64,000 nt of DNA from assembly GCA_009739215.1 (NCBI GenBank), contig VSJF01000001.1:806001-870000 (forward strand), read 5' to 3'. The notes below the pieces were generated by a model. It was not told the origin of the DNA. It saw only the letters and a list, made by a program, of their open reading frames with translations, and did not search any database. Made by a program: the position numbers and the translations under genes. Positions within the stretch are counted from its first letter, which is position 1. Every line of letters begins with the position of its first letter. Source of the DNA: Floccularia luteovirens (Eukaryota > Basidiomycota > Agaricomycetes > Agaricales > Squamanitaceae). Below are positions 25,629-38,864 of this stretch, one piece after another.

Positions 25629-28600
25629 TCACGCACAGTATGAAGTACCAACAAGCATTGTCGACAGACTCTGTAACTGTTCCTCATTAAACAACAGCTG
25701 ATCCTTTGCCCAAGTATCCTAAAATGCACTTTAGAAGGTGAACGGAAAACAGGGTCTATTGATCCGTACCTGGTGTGTCTAAAAATTACATTCTTCAGTC
25801 AGGGTTTCTTCCGTCATGGGGTGTTGAAGGGTGCTCACCTTTTTGAATTCAGAAGCACATTTGCGAATAGTGGTAGATATTGGGGGTGGATCAGTAGCAT
25901 GAGGAGCCAGCACTGGTAGGGATTAGAACGGTCTAAGATCGAATAAATTGGAGCAATGAACTTGCCTTCAGTAAGTGGTGGCATCCAAGGTTCAACCGAA
26001 TAAGGGAGACTTTCGATCAGAGCACAAATCCCCAAAACTGCAGAATGCAGTAATTTTAAAGAGTCCGAGTATGCAGGATCGCGGCGTGTGGGAAGTTGCG
26101 CCTTGCGTATCAGTGTGATAAATCTATTCTACACTCGGAGGTTTGGAATATGCGCAATCTCGGCGAGCAAAGGACTTGAACGACTCACCTTAAGTGGTAT
26201 AATGCTCTGTCGTTGAGAACACCTAATTACACCAGATAAAACCTTCGAGGCCATCTCTCGTACTTCAACATTTTCATCTGCCAAGCAATCAAGTAAGACA
26301 TCCATGATCTTTCCGACACCATCTTGTGGTATAGATAGGAGGTTCCGATAGAAGAATATCACCAATGCCGGTAATGCATGCAAACGGATACGCCATGACT
26401 TGATTATTTCAACATCAGCTTACAAAACCCACAATGGAGATACCAACAATTACCGTTGAAGACTTGATAGCTGTAACGAAATTCTCCAATATAGCTTCTA
26501 TGTAATCGACAGACGGAGACACCGCCGAGAGCACATATAGTACAGCTGAACTGTATGCTTGTAACTCCGAGTTGTCATTGAGCTCAGACATGCGCAGAAT
26601 TTCAGGCCTGAAAAAATAGTTAACCCTGCACCCAGGCACATAACTGAAGTCTGATTTACATCATTGGAATGGCGTATGGTAGGGACAGACACGCTTGTGC
26701 CCCATGCGCTGAAGCCCAGATCCATTGAAGAACTAAATTAAAGAGTATAAGAAGGCAAACAGGGAAAAATAAGATAATTATGTACTCACGGGTTAAACCA
26801 ACTTTATCATACTGCATTAAGACAATTAGTACAAGAATTTTGAGTTTTGCTGATGGAAAGAGTTGCAATTACCTCCGATTGAGCGACTCGGGGAGGCGGA
26901 AGCCGTTCTTGTCTCCACTGTGGAAGTTTGTCCAATATTTTGGTTACATGATGCATGTACCGAGATTCACTGAAAAAATTATTCATCAAACTGCTTGTAG
27001 TTTCCTGATTAAGTTACCATTTACCGGATCTTCAGTGGGTCACTTGTCGTTTCACAAGCGGCAATGAGAGCCCTCGTAGAAGGGTAGTATGGCTGCCAAC
27101 GATTTCTCATGACATAATACAGGCATTGACATATTTGTTGCCTAATCTGTTTTGGAGTTTACGTCGAGCTTAATGAAATAATTCGATGAGACGGAACTTA
27201 CTTCAGCATAATCGGTGTTTGCGTTGTCGAATAACAGTTGAATATATTCGTCTGACTTCGCATTGGAGTGCATTCCAAGGCTATCGACCATGACTGCGAA
27301 TAACGATAAAGATTTGCTCACTATGATATTTCCAAGTCATTTCGCGAATAGAATATAATGAATTTTCTTGCAACCTACTATCGAACGCGGAATCACCAGA
27401 AAAATCTAAAGGAAGCCCCGTTATCCATTCAACAATTGTTCGGTTGCGACGGGGATCACGATCTTCCAATTGGAACTACGAAAAAGTGTTAAGTCACGAA
27501 GTAAAGTAATCAATAGCATATCCATATCTTACAAGAAATATGTTTTCCCAGAATGATATCGTCTCCGGTTTGATTATAGTCAAGATTCCGTTCAAGCGAT
27601 CCCTTGTCCATGACCAGAGTTTCTCTGATGCACTCTTAGGCCAGTGCTTTGAGCCTGAGATAATACCGAATGTGAATAACGAGCCAGTCAAACTTAGCAT
27701 TCAGACATACCACGCCATAGCCCAAGAAGCATCTCGGCTGCACCTCGTTGTTTGAACTTATCTGTATTTGATATAAGCGAGTCAATAGCGGCAAGCATCT
27801 CATCTAGGCATTCATCGACATATATTTTAGCTGCACCAGGTGAAAATTAATCAACGATATGTCATCAATATTAAGAAGACATACCTAAGCTCTTGGTGAA
27901 CAGGACGTTCTCTGTGCGGATATCAAAACTACTAGTGCTCTTGCTTGATTCCTGGCTCCAAAGCATTGCTATACTGTGTATGAAGTCTCCAGTTTTCATG
28001 ACTTCCAGAATGGACTGGATACATGGTTGGGACTTTGTCTCCCATGCAAAGGGCGATATGTCATCATCAACGGCCTGATAACACTTGACAGATGGTGTCC
28101 ATGCTAAAAATCCTGTGCGGATCTTGTCGACATAACAATTGCTATATGCAAATCATTAGGAGACATAGATATAAAGATAAATTGTAACCAACTGCGCAGA
28201 TTCTGATATCGGCTGCTGTATGTTATCTGAAAACGTCGCGGGATCTGCCACAACAATTTCTCCGCACAATGGATTTCGCCATTCGTCGAACCAGAGTTCC
28301 TCACTTGTTTTGGCATACGTCCTTATCTTAACAAATGCTAGTAACTTAACGACCGCCCTGTGAAAAGAAGGGGGTCAGAAAATTTTCTAAAGGTTTTGCT
28401 CCACTCAAACTTACTTCTGTGCGGTCACACGAATCGTAGGTTGGGGGCTTGTCGATTGATTCATAAAAAATGTTGCCACAGCTGGTAATGTTGGAACATC
28501 TCGCCTAAGAAGTCCGGAAAGGAAACGCAATGCCATTTGCACATATCTCCACTTTTTTGCCATTAGGTTAGACGGTGCGAGAGATAATGAAGGGCACGAC

Positions 28601-31600
28601 ACTTACATGAGTCGTCGGCCTCAAGGCAAGTTCAAGGATCGATGAGACCTAAACATTCAAAATGTAAGTAAAACGGGGACCGTGGATACCACACGTTGTT
28701 TTCCTTACTGTATCGGTGTATATGTCGCCTCGCTTTGCAACACGTACATGAGCCTTAGCTATAGCTTCTTTGAGAAGGTTCTGATCAACGAAACCCTCCG
28801 AAAACAAGCTTTTAATATCCTCAAGCGCTTGATCGACACCAGGCGTGCTCAACAAGTAAGCATCTGTGTGCATGGCCTCTTCTGATAGATGTCCTAGGCA
28901 ATCATGTGCTAAACTGTTGACCAATTTCTGAATGGATGGCTAGTAAGATCACAAACGCCCCTTAACATTAGACCAGATGAATTAGATACAGTGATTAATG
29001 ACATGCCTTTTCCTCGTGCTGGCACTTCAGCAATGCAAGTAGGTAGCGGCTGTAGAACCCTTGATCTGATATAACACAGGTTATACTCCTTCCAGGTTAT
29101 TCTTCAATTGAAAACATACCAGCAAGTGCATATGCGGCTGAGAAGCACGTCAGCTGGTCGAGTTTATCCGGGACAATGTCCAAACCTTACCAGTACCCTT
29201 ATTCCAGAGAATGTACAGTGCTCCTTTCATCCTATCGGGGTCATTTCCCTTCTCCAAGGAGTTGAACAACGTGGGTAGCGAAAATCGAGTGGATCGGATA
29301 TAATACTGCTCCTATGATCAACTTCCCGAGCACTCCAATATTACAACAAACTCACTCCACAGACGTTATGCAAAACGCTTTGGGCCTGCCTAAAGGATTG
29401 TCAACATGCAAATAACCAGATAGCCTTGACTGAAGATGTCACCTTCTGACTCTAGTATAAGGAGATAGTGACAATTCGACGAGTCCCGAAAGAAGCTTAT
29501 CGTCAAGCTCAGAACGACGACGGTATAGAGCATGCATGTAAACTCGTCCACTGTGGTACACGTGTGCACGCTTGACATATGCCAATCTAGAATTCTCTTT
29601 TTCCCTTACCCAGGAACGGTTCAAGCTAGAGAAATCAAACGGAACAAACATTCAATAGAATCCAGTAAAGAGTTTGCGTTTGCGTACTCCCTAGCTTGAG
29701 CATAATTCTTTTGCATGGCATCGAAGTCGGAACGACTCAATCCATATGCCAAAAGATAGGTATCAATGGCTTTTGTGACGCCTAAAACAGCGTCTATGTG
29801 GTCTTCCCCAGCAGAGTTTTGAAGAAGAGCAGAAGCAGCCCTTGCACTCAGTTCTCCAAAGCGACGACGATGGGCATCGGCCTTTTGGTATCGTGGATCC
29901 TTTGGATCAGTAAGGGTAAAGCCAGCCTCAACGATTAAGGGAGAAACGATCATTTCGGGTATCTCTACGTCTGCGTTAAGACAAGGATGCACGACGTCCT
30001 TTTCTGATTCTTGATAGAAAGTTGGCAATCCAGCCCATATCGATTTACATACATTGAGATAGCTATAGGTATGGTCATAATTAACGAGAGGCCCTTATCT
30101 GTGTCATGGGATTACTTACCGACAGAAATCGTTCCTTGCGACGTTATCCCATGTTGCGGTTGTCTTTAGCAAGTCATCTATCTTATCGAGGGCTGGTGCT
30201 GATATTTGATCAAGGAAATCCAGAACAAATGTAATTTCTTCGCTAGAGGGGACTTTGCTAATCATTAGTACACTGCATCCTAGATCACGACAAAAGCTCA
30301 CCATGCCATTCAATGACGACGTCTTTAGCTTCATAAAATCTCCCCCAGTATAAATTGTGTTGTTGGTCAAACGCTGTGTTTGATTTAAGATTTCCAGAAG
30401 TGGGTGGTTGAGGAGAACTCACAAGGATCTCCCCATACTTCAGAATTGACAAATCGACTGTTGATAGGATATACTCCAGCGACTGTGTTGAGAATCCGAG
30501 TGACAAGCCGGCCGGCACTTCCATAACCGCGCTCGCTCCTAGTCTTTTCAACTAGAAGACTCAGGAGGCCGAAAATTTCATGTCGATATTTGAGAAGCTT
30601 TAGACCAATCCTGATTAGCATAAAATGTGATGGTCACTTTGGGTCTCTATACGCACAGCAGAACCGCCATATCCAAGGCATCCACGGAGAATTGCCATAT
30701 CTAGCATAAAATTTAGTGTTATCCAAGCTCAAAGTCGTAGAAGAGAACCTACTCCAATGGAGAGTAGTATCTGATGGAACAGCCGTATGGGTTGAAGTCG
30801 TACGCACACTTGATGCTCCATGTTTTAATTCTTCTTCGATTTGCAAGATACAAAAAGGTAAAAACTTCGCCATCGTCTTCTCTGGCTTGACACGTGCCAG
30901 ACATGCGACAAGCTGGCCAAAAGCACGTACTGCGTTCGATTTGGCATTTGTTGTTGCATAGTTGAACACAAGATTGAGTACGAGATCGAACAAAGAGTCC
31001 GAAAGATGAAGACAGATGACGTCTAACATGCTCTTGATCGATTTGAGGACACTTTCCTCTTGTTTACCACCGGTTGTATTCTTCTTGCCGCCTTCTTCCG
31101 GAAGGTTTTCATAGAGAGCGAAGACTCGTCGGAAGAGGGAGATCACCCAGTCTTATGGGAGAATATGTATAAGTTCCCTTGGCACCTTCCAATGTCCGTG
31201 CTTACCTGCGAAGCCTGCAGTGCTATCTCTGACAAGTGATCTCTCTTCATCTTTGCTCAAAACTACTGTATCTCCAGCTTCCATCCCATCAGGTAATCTT
31301 TCAGGTTCATCATCCATATCCATCTCTTCAGGAGGAACATCGCCAAGTACCATACCGGTCTGGTGAATGGATACATCTCCAATCTTGATATGCTGAACAA
31401 CAGATACTATAAACATAGTGGAGCATATTGTTTTTGTAGGGTCATTCTGTTAAGACAGTTCATTGTCACTTCCACAAAGAAAATTATAAACTTACCAAAT
31501 CGATACCAGGAATACACAACTCCAGCAATGGTACCAAGTGTTTCTGGCCCCCAAGCCAGATTTTCTCGGTGACAAGTGGCCTTGCTATTCCAGAGAGCAT

Positions 31601-33572
31601 GCTCAGGACTGCTGTTGTCCTGTGTGTCTCATTGACGACTTCTAAGCCACTGTATGCCCGTTCCAGGAGTTCGGGCATTAAAAGGCCTGGCTCAAGCATA
31701 GCGAGGGACCGAAGAGCACCTTGAGAAAAACTCATACTCAAAGGGTCCTTGGAGAACATTGCTAGAAGTGCAGGGGTTTTAAGTGTAGTAACAAAGGCAC
31801 GCTTAATTGCAGGTGTCAGACGCTGAGTCTGTTCAGCCGTTGTTAGATATAATATAGTAAGGCAAGCTTCAGTACTTACGACTGGTGTTTTGCAGCTTGG
31901 AAGCTCTTCTTCCTTCAAACGTTTTAGAAACTCGGAAGACAAGCGTTGTATAAATGTCGTCAACTAATAAGAACGTTATAATGGAAAATTGGCGATAGAT
32001 CAGACAACTAACAAATGCAGTCCAAGGTCCTGAGTTAGATGGATGGAAGAATGATTCAGTGCTAGTCATCAATTGATCCAGAGAGTCGATAGCTCTGGAG
32101 CCAGCTATAAATCCAGATTGTCTTTGGAGTCTACCATCTCTGTTTCGGGTTGTTTGGGGATTATTCTCGCGCACCTCTCCATCGACACTCATCGAGTAGA
32201 CAAGAATTTTCGCAAATGCATCTAAAAATACTTAACAAGAACGTAAGAGACAAGGAAAACACTGGCATACTAATTCTATTGATGGGTTTCTTTATTTTTG
32301 TGGCAGCTTTGTCAATTGTATCGGCTTCCTGTCCGGTGTTGGAAGGACCCTATAAAAAGGCATATTAGGGTGGAAGTGACATTATGGAATATATGTATAC
32401 AAACCCTCGCGGCCCCAACAGGGACATCTAATAGATGAGATGAGCAAGAATGTCATTTTTTAAACATAGGTTCATGCGTACTCATAGAGCTCAAGCCTTT
32501 CCCAATGATTAGATTCCATTGACTCTCAGTCCATATGCCAACATCTTTCCAACTTGTGCCACCATCCATTCCGCCTTCTCCTGCGGTACCAGCAACATGC
32601 TCTTCTGAAAGGTCACCCGCTAGGTCCAGGAGTCTGTCATCTACAACTGAGGAGTTGAAGGCTTCCCAAATGTTGAAAATAGTCGGTAGGTATGTGTCCG
32701 TGAAGGTAGGAGGAAGAAACGAGGTTAGGACAGGCAACATGGTGAGTAGGGTCTATTCGGTGAGAGTGAGAAATATATATGATGTTGTTCCTCTAAGATT
32801 GACTCACCTCCTTTGTCAGGAGAGGGATGAAATTGTCAAGCATGGCGGGGATTTCGCTAGGAGGATAGTAACGCTTGCATAGTTCAGCAACGTAAAGTAG
32901 TATATTGACAAGGTTTCGCCTTGAGAAAGTATTACTACTGAAACCTATGAATCATCAAGAAACTAACTCACGTAGGATCGTATATTCCTTCCTTGGGTTC
33001 AAGCTCCTTCTGCACCATACGCCACAGAGGCCGCCAAGGTAACTCTAGGTCTGCAGACTCCAATTTACGTTTCATTCCAGGTTTATTGGCCAGAAGGCGG
33101 GAAAGCATGTCGGCCCAGCTGCGGATGACTCTGGGCTCTATACCAGGCAACATGCAGAGTTCATAGTACAGATGCACGAGCTTTGCACGAGTTACCTTTG
33201 GTAAGGGGTAACGCATCAAGAGCCAGCTGTCGAGAAGTTATGAGAGACTTTGACTAGGGATGGGTAAAGAGAGTACCATTGAAGCATGCCGTCCCAGGTT
33301 GTGAGTACAAGCCAGTTCTTAGTGTGTGCAGATATAAAAATTTTGGCCACTATATGCTCCAACCGACTGTTCATGTCTTCGACGGACTCACACGCATATG
33401 GAAGAGAGTCAAGGTAAGTCTGAAGCGAGGCATACTGTTTGTCAAGGGAGGACTGATCCTCCGTAGTTTCGCCTGGAGTCTCTGCTATACTAGAGACAGT
33501 GTCATCTTCCATGTCGTGTATGATGGAATGTGCCTGAGATATATCAGGGAAGATAAGTTTAATATGATTCAT
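25629..33572 (-). CDS. BLM10: Proteasome activator Blm10/PA200
   Basis: Giant HEAT-repeat activator that caps the 20S proteasome core; works in nucleus and cytosol. Coding spans nearly 8 kb with many short introns, consistent with the family's roughly 1,800-2,100 residues. Recognisable blocks in order are: LDSLPYACESVEDMNSRLEH, WLLMRYPLPKVTRAKLVHLY, MLPVLTSFLPPTFTDTYLPT, SMSFSQGALRSLAMLEPGLL, LVPLLELCIPGIDL, and near the C-terminus HALPALVIFFYRNLLS plus DENVEVREMASKVLSGVIR (HEAT-like). The start is the ATG at 33572; MEDDTVSSIAE downstream is an alternative. The last exon ends QSLSTMLVGTSYCA: the penultimate residue is Cys where budding yeast Blm10 has Tyr in its YYA gate-opening tail. The gene is divergent from the AIM18-like gene across 235 bp. 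Confidence 0.93.
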
Positions 33573-33807
33573 GATGGATGTGGATACAAAAGAAAGACAT
33601 ACGAGTTGATACTTATATGATTGTAGAGGGTGACGACAGCTAGATGACGCGTCTTTATGTCTAAGATAACAGAAAAGTCGAACGAGTCAGGCTAGCCACA
33701 ATCAATCTAAAGCACATCGCCGACGCGCGTCCATTGCTGATCACGTGAATAACACCGATCACAAATTTGTTCCCGGTCCGAGGTTTTCAATCCATCAAGT
33801 ATCATTA
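33573..33807. promoter_or_regulatory. Divergent promoter BLM10 / AIM18-like, with TCACGTGA
   Basis: 235 bp between opposite start codons. It contains the 8-bp palindrome TCACGTGA at 33741-33748, the full Cbf1-type site, 61 bp from the AIM18-like ATG. Confidence 0.45.
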
Positions 33808-34863
33808 ATGTCTTTTCTCATTCGTGCAATACGCTGCACTTCTATTTCACGCCCCGCGCTATCTCGTCGCCTCTTTTCATCCGTAAAAACCTCATATGTA
33901 CAACGTTCTTCTCGTCAAAGGCTGGTTTGGGGTACTGTCATAGGTGCTGCTACATGTCTAGCATTGGTTCCCCAGGTGGTTCATCTTGACTCTGCTGTAT
34001 CATCCTCGCTTGCAACCTCCGATGAGGCGGGTGAAGAATCCTTTGGTACGTTTGAATGCTGCTAATCGCTCGAAGAACTTGTTTTGAAATTAGTTCTAGT
34101 GGACCCTGCTACTTCCATTGCCTTTCCGGAAACACTTCGTGTGCCTTCCAGGGCGAATATACCTGCAGTCACCCTTGTTGGCGTTGGTGTCAGGACAGTC
34201 TCATTTTTAGGGATCAAAGTGTATTCTGTTGCCTTCTATGCCGATCTCAAAAATCCAATCCTCAAAGTGGGTGAACTAATTTATGGTCAATCGTAAATAT
34301 CTAACTTTGACTAACGTAGGTACCAAAAGAGTTGCCTGTTGATGAGAAGATAGGCCATATCATTCGGAACACTACTTGTGTCATACGGATTGGTATGTCT
34401 TGCCATTGACAAATAGATTTCTCCGCTCACCAAACCGAAGTTCCTACCCGTTCAACAAATTACACCCATCTAAGAGATGCATTTATGAGGGCACTGCAAT
34501 CCCGGATGACACTAGCCAAGCAACAAGGCACTCTAACAGAAGAGGAAGCCCAAGCGGCTGGTTCTCCCATGCGAAAGCTCAAAAGTCTTTTCCCTAACTC
34601 TGCACTCTCCAAGCATACTCCATTTGATGTCGTGCTGACTCCACCCAATCCTGGTCATCCACGCGCTCTGATTTTCCGTGATTTGGGCTCCATTGAAAAT
34701 GATTGGGTATCTACCGAGTTAATGCTCCATTACTTCGAAGGAGATGGTGTCAGTCCACCGGTAAGCCAGCTTTCCCTCATCCTTGTATTGTATATTCAAA
34801 CATCGAACCCGCCCGCAGTTGAAAAAAATGGTCTGTAAGCGCCTCGAAAACTTTACAACTTAG
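33808..34863 (+). CDS. Mitochondrial chalcone-isomerase-fold protein (AIM18/AIM46 family)
   Basis: Member of the fungal chalcone-flavanone isomerase-like family, mitochondrial proteins of unclear biochemical role in yeast. The N-terminus MSFLIRAIRCTSISRPALSR with RRLFSS is a typical presequence, followed by a short hydrophobic stretch (VIGAATCLALVPQVV). After an intron come SIAFPETLRVPS, VTLVGVGVRTVSFLGIKVYS and VAFYADL, the conserved start of the fold. Then come IGHIIRNTTCVIRI, TRSTNYTHLRDAFMRAL, SLFPNSALSKHTPFDVVLTP and the last block WVSTELMLHYFEGDGVSPPL. The final exon gives KKMVCKRLENFTT with stop at 34863. Family assignment is strong; no enzymatic activity is implied. Confidence 0.85.
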
Positions 34864-35115
34864 GGGTGTGACTATGTGAGGCACGTAACACGCTCATCCA
34901 CTCGAATTGTAACAAGGATTAGAATAAGTACTTTTCAATGCACATATTTAGTGCAGTTATATATAGAAACTATTGCTCGCAAGAGCCTGCCAGTCCTTCA
35001 CGTGGCATAGACTCATCCCGAAGTTTATCAGAGACCTCGGATTAGAAGATGCGTTCGTGATTCCAAAACTCTCACTCTCACTCTCACTCGTCCTTCCACC
35101 CACGAGCTAATTAAC
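34864..35115. promoter_or_regulatory. PhyH gene promoter, with CACGTG and hexamer repeat
   Basis: 252 bp. A CACGTG box is at 34999-35004, and an ACTCTC repeat of about 3.7 units is at 35068-35089, 27 bp before the start codon. The pyrimidine-rich repeat fits a fungal CT-type core promoter or leader. Confidence 0.4.
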
Positions 35116-36269
35116 ATGGCCAGAGAATATGAATATTTGTCACGTCCGCCTGTGCTAAATCATTATAGTTAATGGTCTAACTAACATTGGCATATACAGC
35201 CGAGCAGGTCCAACATTTTCTTGACTATGGATACATCGTGATAAAGAATGCTTTCACAAAGGAGAAGGCAGCAGAATGGACTAGCAATATGTGGATTCGC
35301 TTGGATATTGATCCAAACGATAAGTCAACCTGGCATAGTGAGCGTATTCATATGCCTTGGCACAAACGAGAGGATGTTGCAACGTTTGCTCCCAAGGTAG
35401 GAAAATGGCCTTATCAGCTTTAAAAAGCCTGAGAACATGCTCTTAGGCTTGGGCTGCGATGAAAGATCTACTGGGCGGGGAAGAGAGAATCGACGAGAAA
35501 GCTGCGTCTTGGGGTGATTCATTCATTGTAAACTTTGGGACAGATGAGTTGGAAAACGTAAAGGAGCCAATTGCACCAAAAGATCTTGGTAACTGGCATG
35601 TCGATGGCGACTTTTTTGTGAGTTTCACTCAGTGACATTCCAAATTACGAAGATCAAAACGTTAACTAGGTCCACTTCCTTGACTCACTCGAGCAAGCAC
35701 TACTTGTTATTCCGATATACTCGGACATTGAGCCGCGAGGTGGAGGTACAATGATATGCCCAGATGGAATCGATCTTATTGCGAGGTATCTAGCTGTCCA
35801 TCCAGAAGGGGTTCTTCCCACGGGATTATCGTTTACTCCTTCCACAAGCGCGTTCGCTGACAATAAAGAAGACCCAGGATACTGGTCACATCTTAAGGAG
35901 ATCAAGCGGTGCAAGCATTTTGTAGAGGCTACCGGAGAGATTGGGGATGTCGTGCTCATGCACCCTCTCATGATGCACTCGGCATCTAAAAACTACTTGC
36001 GGAAACCCAGGATCATCACGAACCCTCCTGTGTCCTTGAAAGAGCCATTCAGCTTTTCTAGAGATGATCCGAGCGAGTACAGCCTAGTTGAGAAGAAGAC
36101 TTTGATGGCTCTTGGAGAGGATAGTTTTGATTTCAGGATTACTACAGAAAGACGTAGGATTGTGCCTGCACGAGTACTTGCAGAAACAAAAGTAATAGAA
36201 GAGGAAAAGAGACGAATGGAGGCGGCATTACAGTCCAACAGTAATATTCGGTCAGTCTCTGTAGCTTAG
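35116..36269 (+). CDS. Phytanoyl-CoA dioxygenase-family (Fe(II)/2-oxoglutarate) protein
   Basis: Predicted non-heme iron, 2-oxoglutarate-dependent oxygenase of the PhyH superfamily. The true start is the ATG at 35116: a small first exon, MAREYEYLS, splices (donor at about 35144, acceptor before 35201) into PEQVQHFLDYGYIVIKNAF, the usual PhyH N-terminus. The first iron ligands are His and Asp in NWHVDGDFF, and the distal His lies in LMHPLMMHSASKN, followed by the Arg of RKPRIITN that would bind 2-oxoglutarate. IPIYSDIEPRGGGTMICPDG is also typical. The C-terminal 60 residues are charged. No peroxisomal PTS1 is visible (ends RSVSVA), so peroxisomal alpha-oxidation is unlikely and the substrate is unknown. 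Confidence 0.85.
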
Positions 36270-36577
36270 CTAGGCATTTACTGTATGCATTTATGAGTCA
36301 CTGCTAGAATCCATATTAGGAAAGTCCAAGTCGGCGATTGTATGTTTGTTAATTTGCACAGCCACTCGGACGCGACCGCTCACGTGACAACACGATCGGT
36401 AGACTTGATCCCGCGAATATGTTTTAATGAGCCGCCTCTTGAAAACCTTTATAAAGAGCCAATCCGTTGAGACTCCGATTCTTACCTTCAAGTCCTCAAC
36501 TACCACCATCTCTGCATTTCCTGAATTCCCAATCGCCAACTCGAACTTATTCATTTCGTTTAAGTCCAGTTTCACAC
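36270..36577 (+). promoter_or_regulatory. Histone H3 promoter
   Basis: 308 bp upstream of H3. It contains TCACGTGA at 36380-36387 and a TATA box (TATAAA, 36450-36455) 128 bp before the ATG. No divergent H4 gene is found on the other side, where the PhyH gene ends. Confidence 0.45.
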
Positions 36578-37180
<603 letters not shown>

Positions 37181-37424
37181 AGACTGTATGTCTACTGTGA
37201 CTGTATAAGAGAGCCTGAGAAAGGCGGCGTTGTATTCCTTGGATAAACCTACTATTTGTAACCGATATTGTTGAAATATAAAGAAATATTGTGATCATTG
37301 TATGTCGAAGGTATAATGGTAGACTGAAGGTACTGGGTGTCGCGATCCCGATCCCGCCTTTGTTTGGTTTTGTAGCAGCTGTGCCAAATTTGGTCGCTCG
37401 AAAGAACTCAGCCAACCTTACACC
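37181..37424. other. Short intergenic region H3 / TIM21
   Basis: 244 bp containing the H3 3' end and the TIM21 promoter. No clear element recognised. Confidence 0.35.
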
Positions 37425-38735
37425 ATGAACGTCCAAAGCCTCTTTGTGCGGCTTTATCCAAGATGTTCATCCAATATATTTTGTTCGTTACCCAGGCCAA
37501 TCTGTGCTTCATCGTCCCTTTCAAGGCGGACGTTGGCAACAAAAGGTGGCCCGGTTAATCTGAATACGCAATCTTCTCCACTTTCACAGTCGTTGGACAC
37601 AAAGCACGACCGTTCCATGCCTAGGCATGACTCTGTAGGCCCTTTTCAATTGGGGCTTTCGCAGGCATCGTTACAGAGAGGTGAAAAAGTGAAAAAGTGG
37701 TCAGAGTTAAGTACTGGAGGCAAAGGTAAATTTGACTTGCTTTCTTGAACGAATGTATTTTTACCTTGCCTATTTGTTTTTCCTCAGTTCTTCGTTCCAC
37801 TGCGAGAACAACGAACTTGACCGTCATCCTATTGGGTGCAGGACTTTCCGTTCTTTTGGTCTATTCACTCACCACTGAACTCTTCTCAAAAAATTCACCA
37901 ACCGTTTTATATGGCGATGCCTGTGAACGGATCAAATCATCTCTTCGGGTACGTTCCTTTTGTTTATCATGATACTACTGGAATTTATCGTGAAACATTT
38001 TGGTAGGTTGCAAAATACCTTAACGGCCCTTACACTTTCCACAACAACCCCCCTTCTGCGATTCGGCCGAGACATAGGAACAGACACGTTACTTCTCAAA
38101 TTATGGTTGATTCCTATGGGCATGAACACATGATTATGACCTTCTATATTCAAGGCCGGCCGGAAGGTGCTAAACCAACGTCGGAGGAATCTTATCTGGA
38201 AGTTGCTACAGAATGGGCTCAAGAGAAACTTCAATCCCTCTCGGAAGTGACAGTGGATGGTGCTGTGTCGTGGTCACAAGAGCGTGCCTCAGCATTGTGG
38301 GATCGGGGTTTGAGAGCTTTTAAATATCTTACCGGATCTCCTCTTCCTCCCCCACCACTACAAACACTACCACTTCATGAAGAGAAGGATCCTCAAACAA
38401 CGGAAACAAGCACGTGGAGCTTTGCGGGAATGTTCTCGTCACTGAAAGGACCCAAAAAGAACACCAGCGAACCTGTGGTCAGATCAGATGGCAGGGTGTT
38501 CACGGACGGCGAGGTTCACGCTGACTTGGTTAGAGTAAGTAATATCCTCTGAGCTACTATAAGTCCTCGCTAATGTCAAGCAAATCAATGCCTCCAGAAT
38601 AGCGAAGGCTATTTTGTCTTCCGCTATCTGCTTGTCGACATACCAAGTTCACGAGATCGCAACCCAGTGCGTATCTTTGTGGAACGGGCACCTGGGGTCC
38701 GGGAGAATGAAGCGGTGATGCGCTGGAAGTCATAG
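37425..38735 (+). CDS. TIM21: Mitochondrial presequence translocase subunit Tim21
   Basis: Inner-membrane subunit of the TIM23 presequence translocase that links it to the outer-membrane TOM complex. A basic N-terminus ([17 protein letters not shown]) is the likely presequence. One membrane span, [20 protein letters not shown], is followed by the intermembrane-space Tim21 domain: [54 protein letters not shown] and MIMTFYIQG. The last exon after VHADLVR is [17 protein letters not shown], then [10 protein letters not shown], with stop at 38735. A Pro/Thr-rich insertion (about residues 235-285) lies before the last block. Convergent with VMA7, with only 129 bp between the stop codons. Confidence 0.92.
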
Positions 38736-38864
38736 CAGAACTATTGTACATTATAAGTTTGCAGAATCTTTGCATATTTGCTCGCCCACTCTCATAAACA
38801 CAATCTATGCGTTGCGACTTAATGCGACTTTTATTGTATTGAACAAGATACGAGAGTATGCAAA
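38736..38864. other. Convergent 3' region TIM21 / VMA7
   Basis: Only 129 bp separate the two stop codons, so the 3' untranslated regions probably overlap. Confidence 0.45.

Noticed and set aside
35187..35423. Start of the PhyH gene at 35187
   Set aside because: That position is TTG, not ATG, and follows an intron; the exon starting at ATG 35116 splices in and restores the family N-terminus.
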